64,000 nt of DNA from Fremontodendron californicum (Eukaryota > Streptophyta > Magnoliopsida > Malvales > Malvaceae). Below the pieces are notes generated by a model that saw nothing but the letters and a program-made list of their open reading frames with translations, was not told the origin of the DNA and searched no databases. The stretch lies in contig JAULJL010000021.1 in the NCBI GenBank assembly GCA_030761205.1, positions 12,753,160 to 12,817,159 of the forward strand, written 5' to 3'. Shown here piece by piece: positions 59,001 through 64,000 of this stretch (position 1 is its first letter; every line of letters begins with the position of its first letter). The position numbers and the translations under genes are program-made.

Positions 59001-59838
59001 ATGGTAAAGTGTTTAACCCTTGTGCACTATGCTTCCATATACTTGATGCTTTAAAGTATGTTGCATTTCATATATTGAATTCCTGCACAGGGATTGAGAG
59101 GCCTGCAGTCGTGACAAAAATGAACTTGACGTTATCTGCTGATCATCGTGTATTTGACGGCAAAGTTGGAGGTATGCATTGGAGCAAGTCCTTTTAATCA
59201 CTGCTCTAAATATGAAGCTTTTGACAGATGGTGGACATCCCTTAATATTTTAAATAATTTTCATAACCTACAATTAAATTTCTCTGTGAAAGATATTGTT
59301 ATGTAAACTGCAGAAGTAGAAGAAATGAGGGTTTAATTCCTCCCATGTCTAGCATCCTGGTAATAATATCACAAATAAGTTCTTGGAAAATCATGGAGGG
59401 TACTGCTAGAAGTAAAGACTTAACTGAACTGGCTCCAATTTTGGCCAATCTAAGCATCTAACACTATGTTGTTCCGACTCTCATTTTTCTTTAAGTACCC
59501 GTGTCCGATGCATATCTGGACATAGGTATGGAGATATGGTCTTCCAAGGACCCTTCAAATACATGGAAATCTTGGAAAAAATTGAACATATCTGTGTCGG
59601 ACATATACCCGTGTCCGGCACTCACATCCGAGTCCAAGTAACATAGATGTAACAAGTTCTCCCTGGTTTTAAAAAATCTATGATCTTTAATACTGCTGCC
59701 CGGATTGTTGTAGTTAAGCTTTTCACCCTATATACATCAGTATGGTACCTGACTGAGATTTGAGCTGTTTGTATTGCAGGTGCATTTTTTTCAGTATTAC
59801 AATCTAACTTCAGTGATATTCGGAGGCTTCTTCTCTGA
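48382..59838 (+). CDS. LTA3: Dihydrolipoyllysine-residue acetyltransferase (E2) of mitochondrial pyruvate dehydrogenase complex, two-lipoyl type
   Basis: E2 moves the acetyl group from E1 to CoA in the mitochondrial matrix. Twenty-three exons with GT-AG borders join in phase to 640 codons: 48382-48485, 49206-49256, 49649-49703, 49769-49802, 50836-50885, 50990-51034, 51212-51285, 51578-51647, 52110-52298, 52391-52435, 52542-52615, 53342-53411, 53575-53973, 56584-56644, 56723-56767, 56858-56941, 57631-57707, 57782-57844, 58069-58139, 58238-58298, 58943-59003, 59091-59171, 59780-59838. The start MALSRLRNPVFSRA is Arg/Ser-rich, a mitochondrial presequence. Two lipoyl domains (about 82-161 and 208-287) each carry MPALSPTM and ETDKA, with lipoyl lysines K127 and K253. 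A subunit-binding domain lies at about 330-368 (KISPSAKLL). The catalytic domain ends with DHRVFDG (H613, D617). Length agrees with Arabidopsis LTA3 (about 637). The gene appears intact. Confidence 0.93.
50010..50039 (+). repeat. (TC)n microsatellite in intron 4 of the E2 gene
   Basis: About 14 TC units lie in the intron between exons 4 and 5, well away from splice sites. Confidence 0.95.
54031..54555. mobile_element. hAT-type MITE in intron 13 of the E2 gene
   Basis: The ends CAGTGTTGTCAAGG and CCTTGACAACACTG are perfect inverted repeats. The 8-bp duplication GCATTGAC lies at 54023-54030 and 54556-54563, the hAT signature. The 525-bp element is non-coding, with subterminal clusters of GCGCCTAGGC-type words near both ends. 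Confidence 0.92.
55857..55919 (+). repeat. Perfect tandem duplication of about 32 bp in intron 13
   Basis: A unit starting TTTTATTCTGATTGGTCTAA is present twice in tandem with one change at its end. Confidence 0.9.
55961..56521. mobile_element. Foldback MITE in intron 13 of the E2 gene
   Basis: The arms, about 200 bp each, are reverse complements with scattered changes (left TGGTTTAAGTATTTAGGTAG, right ...ACTATTTAAGTACTTTAACCA). The duplication AAAATTCA, extendable to nine bases, is at 55953-55960 and 56522-56529. The element is 561 bp and non-coding. The 8-9-bp duplication and long inverted arms suggest a Mutator-type MITE. It ends about 60 bases before exon 14. Confidence 0.85.
58738..58918. 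mobile_element. Short MITE in intron 20 of the E2 gene (copy 1)
   Basis: The ends CTATGTTGCTTCGACTCG and CGAGTCCGAGTAACGTAG are inverted repeats. The duplication AATCTCTC, extendable to nine bases, lies at 58730-58737 and 58919-58926. The 181-bp body contains GTGTCCGACACCAGTGTCGGAC. It ends 24 bases before exon 21, so it overlaps the region of the acceptor's branch point. Confidence 0.85.
59464..59646. mobile_element. Short MITE in intron 22 of the E2 gene (copy 2)
   Basis: It is the same family as 58738-58918 in the same orientation (GTACCCGTGTCCGA, GAGTCCAAGTAACATAG). A flanking duplication is not clear. It lies 133 bases before the last exon. Confidence 0.8.
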
Positions 59839-61204
59839 TAACATTTAGTCCTTGAAATTCCGAGAGACCAGCGGTTGGGAAGGGTGTCTTTCTTAAAGCT
59901 TATTAATAATTCTTCAAAATGATAATGTTTTGTCCAAAATTTCCATTGCAGCAGCAAATTTGTTGTGCAATCCTGGTTATCAAAATTTTGTCAATTCATT
60001 GAAGCTTGTTCACAAGGAGAACCAAAGTGTTAGGGAAACAAACTGATGTAAAATTTTGCATGATGTTAGGTTACTTACCATTGTCATCAGATTTTGTTAC
60101 CTTCTTCAGGGCTTATTCTGCAATTTCATGTTTCCATCTGATAAAAAATAATGGGTGATTGATGGAAAATGCCAAATCAATAATGACTTTCTGTCATGTA
60201 TAAATTTCCTTTTTTTTTTTTTTTTGTGTGGTTTTAATTGAGATTATGTTTACATTCATTTAATTGTTCTGTTTGGCGTCTCCCGAAAGCTGGGGTTGCC
60301 TCACCACAGCTTCACTTATCATACTGATGAATCACATAAACCCTGGGGATCACAATGGATAATAAAAAATTAGATATTCAACATTATCCGATTCGTTTTT
60401 TGCAGATTTGAATATTAGATTTACTATTTGTAACGGATTCAGATATGAACCATTGGATATTTGTTATAAGAATCTGTTTTGATTTTGGTTCGGATAGTGT
60501 TGGATATTCGAATTCGTAGTTTTATACGGATAACGGATTCGAATATCTGAATCCGATATCCATTTATATATTTAATTATTTTTTTATTTAATATCTTTAT
60601 TTAAAAAATAATTTAATAAATTCGGATATTTAACGGATTCGGATATCCAATGGATATTACTCGTTAAATCGGATGTGGACTCGGATAGTAATATTGGATA
60701 ATAAACGGATTTAGATTTCGTATAAATTAAACGGTTTGGGATTCGAATAATTGAAAATTATAGATATCTGATCTGCTCTCATCCTTAATAAACCCTTCAA
60801 ACCCAGCTATTGCAGGTTGCAGTTGCCTCGTCAACTTGCATCAATCCATTTCCAGATTTGCTGAACCTGGTTAATGATTTTTGGACCCAAATTTGAATCC
60901 AACGATCAGAGTTTCTGAAACATTTCTGAGGTCATTCATTGCACTAAATGGCTCAGAATGACTGATGAGATCAAAACCAATCTCTTCCCAACTGCAAATA
61001 GAACATTACACTTTCACTGAATCAAACCAAAATGTATCCAGAAACCCATACTTTTCTTTATTTGATACCATGGTGCTTATACAGTCGGCTTCAATCAAGA
61101 AAACTGGAATATCAATGCAATGGAAAAAGCAACAAGGTTAAAGTCATTCTAAAATGATCTCCCATAATCATCAAAATTTTGAAAATTTTAAAAGATATCA
61201 GTCA
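59839..61204. other. 3' flank of the E2 gene and AT-rich repeat
   Basis: The 3' untranslated region presumably begins at 59839; no single poly(A) signal is decisive. From about 60350 to 60785 the sequence is dominated by words such as GGATATCCGAAT and ACGGATTCGG in both orientations, a degenerate palindromic repeat, probably a decayed MITE. No gene is seen. Confidence 0.4.
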
Positions 61205-61230
61205 AATATATATATATATATATATATATT
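61205..61230. repeat. (TA)n microsatellite
   Basis: About 12 TA units directly precede the third short MITE copy. Confidence 0.9.
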
Positions 61231-61235
61231 TATAT

Positions 61236-61370
61236 TTGTGTTCAACACCTCTGTTCGATACATATTTAGACGTAAGTATGAAAGTATGATGTTCTAAATA
61301 TATGAAATTGAGTATATTCGTGTCGGACATACATTTATATTTGACACTCTCAAGTCCAAGTAAATATAGG
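61236..61370. mobile_element. Degenerate short MITE (copy 3) inside a DUF455-like fragment
   Basis: It shares GTGTCGGACATA and the terminal CAAGTCCAAGTAAATATAGG with the MITEs at 58738 and 59464 but is more decayed. Its right end abuts coding sequence of the DUF455-like fragment, so the insertion may have cut that gene. Confidence 0.6.
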
Positions 61371-61645
61371 CTTGGCCAAACCTAGCAGCTTTCCTTGCTC
61401 TCTCATTAAAGGGTGGCTTCAATGATCCCCTAAAGTGTGTCCTTACTATGGCATGAAATTTCTGAATCACCCCTTCACTTTCCTCTTCCATTGGAGTCTC
61501 ACTTCCTCCTGCTTCCCTTTCTTGTGATGCCAAGCTATCTTGATACAAAGCTGGATTTCTGGATCTTAGACTAAGATACTTAAACCACTTTACTCCACCA
61601 GCACAATGTGTAATCTCTTCCGGGTAAACTACTCTCCAAGAAACC
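61371..61645 (-). pseudogene. Fragment of a DUF455-like (HI_0077-type) gene
   Basis: Read from about 61645 on the minus strand: VVYPEEITHCAGGVKWFKYL, an acidic insert, then VIQKFHAIVRTHFRGSLKPP and FNERARKAARFG. This resembles the C-terminal part of the plant DUF455 family, ferritin-like proteins with conserved Glu/His; the EITHCAGG stretch would hold such metal ligands. Family members go on for a few more residues, but here the frame runs into a MITE at 61370. No N-terminal coding is seen to the right. It is probably a dead fragment. The family call is from memory of conserved text. Confidence 0.55.
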
Positions 61646-63075
61646 AGATGTGTCATTATCGCTTCGAGTCATGTTTGTGTATTTTTACGTGTCATAATCA
61701 TATTTAAGATATATATATATTTTTATATAAATTTTGACACATCAATAATTTGTATTATATAAATTTTGATATTTTCGTATATTTGTGTTGTTTTCATGTT
61801 GTATCGTATTAAAAGTTATCAGATTCGGCTCCATGACGAAACCTAGAAATTGTTGTCGGTAGCACATCAAGTCCCCTTGCCTGCATTACTTTCAGTTGCT
61901 TCATCAATACATATTGCATGGTTAGAGCCTACAATCCATCCCCCTTCTTTTCATTCAAAAGTTCCATAATCAAGATATATTCACAAGAAATAAACTCATT
62001 CCATATGTATTAAGCACTCAAAGAACTTCTTTTTAAATTAACAACAATGCTTCGTGTGCATTACTTCTAACATGAAAGAATCAAATTTAGTTAAAGTCAA
62101 ATATAAAATTATTTTCTCTATTAATTGTAAAATTCTTGTAAAGTTTAAATTAATTGACATCTACACTATATTAAAATTAGTCTTTTAATTCAAATTCTTA
62201 ATAGTTCTGATATTCTTTTATGTATATTTTGTATAGAGTTATGTTATTATATTCTTTTGTTTCAAATTTATGTTATATGTGCCAAAAACAAATCTACAAT
62301 ATTGTATATTACAAATAAAAGTATATTAGTAAAACCTTTTGGGAGTTAAAAGAACATCAAATTTTACTGTGTTTCTAAATAATCCTTCACAAATTTGATG
62401 TAATCAAAATTATAAAGTAACTTAATATCCAATCAATTTTTGAGCTAGATATGAACTTAGACATGCTCAAGGGTTGGGCAACCCGTTCGTCCTGAATTTG
62501 ATCGAGTTTGGATAAAGATTTTGATAATTCGAGCCGGTCAGGCCCAATCGAAATTACTATTGATTAAATAAATTTTATTTATTTAATTAATTATAAAATA
62601 TATATTAATATAAAAATAAATTTTAAATACTTTTAATAGTGAAACGGGCTTCCAGGGCCTCCGAAACGGACTTGGCCGCGACCCGGCCTATGAGTCTATA
62701 TGAACTTTATCAAAAAAGAATTCCTAGCTAATTTGATCCATAATACTCTTAATTTAACTCAATTTTAATTAATATCTTTGTTATATATATTCAGAAAAAA
62801 ACACTTAAATATATGTTCCAAAAAAGTAAAAACAAATAAATAAGGAAAAGAAAAGAAGATTTTCTTAATACAAATTAACCTTAATCACATGTGATTAACA
62901 TTATTGATTACGTGCTAATAATAAAAGAAAATATTTTTTTTATTCGAGAGGAGGGAATTAACCTTAACTCTCTATCCAAGAGAATACATGCATCTATCAT
63001 TGAATTAAATACTCGAGTAAAAATAAATTATTTAAAAAAAAAAAAATACTCGAGTAAAAATAAATTATTGTTCAT
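61646..63075. other. AT-rich intergenic DNA between the DUF455 fragment and the terpene synthase
   Basis: No gene is visible. A degenerate repeat with GC-rich core words (GGGTTGGGCAACCCG, GACCCGGCC) lies at about 62460-62705, similar in style to those near 46.7 and 47.6 kb. A short direct repeat AATACTCGAGTAAAAATAAA occurs at about 63007-63026 and 63046-63065, just downstream of the terpene synthase stop codon. Confidence 0.4.
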
Positions 63076-63933
63076 CTAAATTGGAATAGGCTTAAGAATA
63101 GATGAAACAATACAATCTTTAGTCACTCCAGTAGATGTACCAACTCCATCGCCATGCTGGTACATGCATTGAGCAGTTCGAGCCATGTTCTTAGATAAGT
63201 TGACAATAACTTGAGGGAAAGAATTATCAACAATTTCCTCATTGATCTTCTTCCATGAATAGCTTATCAGTTCTTTTACATGATCTCGTGCTTCTTCTTC
63301 TGTTACTCCTTTTTCAATCATGTAACTCTGCACAGCTTTTGGTATGTCCCCTCTCTCCATCTCAGCCTTCAAATCAAACATTAATTACAATAAATATCGA
63401 TGATATAAAAAATTAAATCTATATATATGTAATTCAGGATCGTAAGTTTAATCGCTACGGAGCGCTAACTATTCACATATTAATTAAAATAAATATCGAT
63501 GATATAAAAAATTGAAGCCCCAAAATAACGGTAGCCGCTATTTAAATCCATCCATGCATATAATCTAAACCAAAGATCAAAGGATGTGGTTCTTTCAGCT
63601 CAATGGAACCAAGTTTTAGCTTAATTTTCAGACAGTTAAAGTACTTTTGTGATTGTAGCAAAGTCTTGCAGATTAAGATGTTACCTTAGAAGTACCCAGA
63701 TCATCACTGAGTCGAGTAATAAGAGATGACCAGTAAAATAACTGAGAATAATCCTTGAGACAATGTGGAAATTGATCAACAATGGAGTCTGCCTCTACAA
63801 AACAAAGAAGAACCAGTCCTCCAAGACTTCCAATTGATATCCATCCATTCTTTATATATTCATCAAAACTTGGAGTTTGACCTCCATAAAACCATCTGGC
63901 TTCTGTTATATGTGCTCTGCAAAGTATAGCCCA
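63076..63933 (-). CDS. Terpene synthase, C-terminal exons (partial, runs off the right edge)
   Basis: Class I terpene synthases ionise prenyl diphosphates to make mono- or sesquiterpenes. Two minus-strand exons are present. Exon 63933-63685 (249 bp, the classic size of the penultimate exon) encodes WAILCRAHITEARW ... and ends with the metal-binding NSE/DTE motif in RLSDDLGTSK. The last exon 63366-63076 continues AEMERGDIPKAVQSYM, EEARDHVKELI and MYQHGDGVG, ending at TGA 63078-63076. Joined, DDLGTSKAEME supplies the (N,D)D-x2-(S,T)-x3-E metal site. Splice sites are GT-AG. The DDxxD exon and N-terminus lie beyond 64000. The C-terminal text fits the TPS-a/b angiosperm clades; the product cannot be told from this part. 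No break is seen. Confidence 0.92.
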
Positions 63934-64000
63934 CTGCAATTTGCAATAACAACAAAACAGAAGCATCTAATTAGCCTCCAATTCTATGAAAGGGGCTACT

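Overview
The window is nuclear DNA of a flowering plant, most likely a eudicot. It is AT-rich, its genes are broken by GT-AG introns, and it is packed with plant transposon families. I cannot name the species. Only two ordinary host genes are present: a complete 23-exon gene for the two-lipoyl-domain E2 subunit of the mitochondrial pyruvate dehydrogenase complex (48382-59838, plus strand; LTA3-like), and the last two exons of a terpene synthase running off the right edge (63076-63933, minus strand). A fragment of a DUF455-like gene lies between them at about 61371-61645.

Positions 1-45365 are almost entirely transposons, and their boundaries can be read from target-site duplications (TSDs). 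A 5'-truncated LINE (2811-10831, TSD ATCTTGCA) is split by a Ty1/copia element (3191-7928, TSD GTTGG) whose two 211-bp LTRs look identical. Next to it, a Mutator-type foldback element (10871-42951, 9-bp TSD TAAAATTTT) was entered by a CACTA transposon (11787-42687, TSD AAT). The CACTA element carries decayed TNP2 and TNP1-like genes on the minus strand. Into its right subterminal repeats went a large coding-poor LTR retroelement, called A here (19290-42221, TSD GACGG). Into the 5' LTR of A went a second LTR retroelement, B (21687-30553, TSD ATGGT, LTRs of 1858 bp each). This gives four nested layers.

Element B is the most remarkable object. It has an Athila-like gag remnant and no recognisable pol. 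Instead it carries two foreign-looking reading frames between duplicated copies of its own 3' non-coding region. One is an intact, intronless LOG-family gene (cytokinin riboside 5'-monophosphate phosphoribohydrolase-like, 25955-26602). The other is a broken gene with a basic patch and a Cys4 cluster resembling the cysteine-rich nucleic-acid-binding/silencing-suppressor proteins of carlaviruses and relatives (25129-25755). A polypyrimidine tract plus CAG lies just upstream of each frame.

The interior of A (31149-37349) has no recognisable gag-pol and contains arrays of about 40-bp hairpin-forming repeats mixed with a second repeat family. Its 3' end is a composite of two LTR copies joined by an inverted LTR fragment. 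A second complete Mutator foldback element lies at 44054-45356 (9-bp TSD TAAAATCTA). Introns of the E2 gene hold a 525-bp hAT-type MITE, a 561-bp foldback MITE and two copies of a short MITE family. The remaining intergenic DNA is AT-rich with degenerate repeats and no recognisable gene. No tRNA or rRNA gene was recognised.
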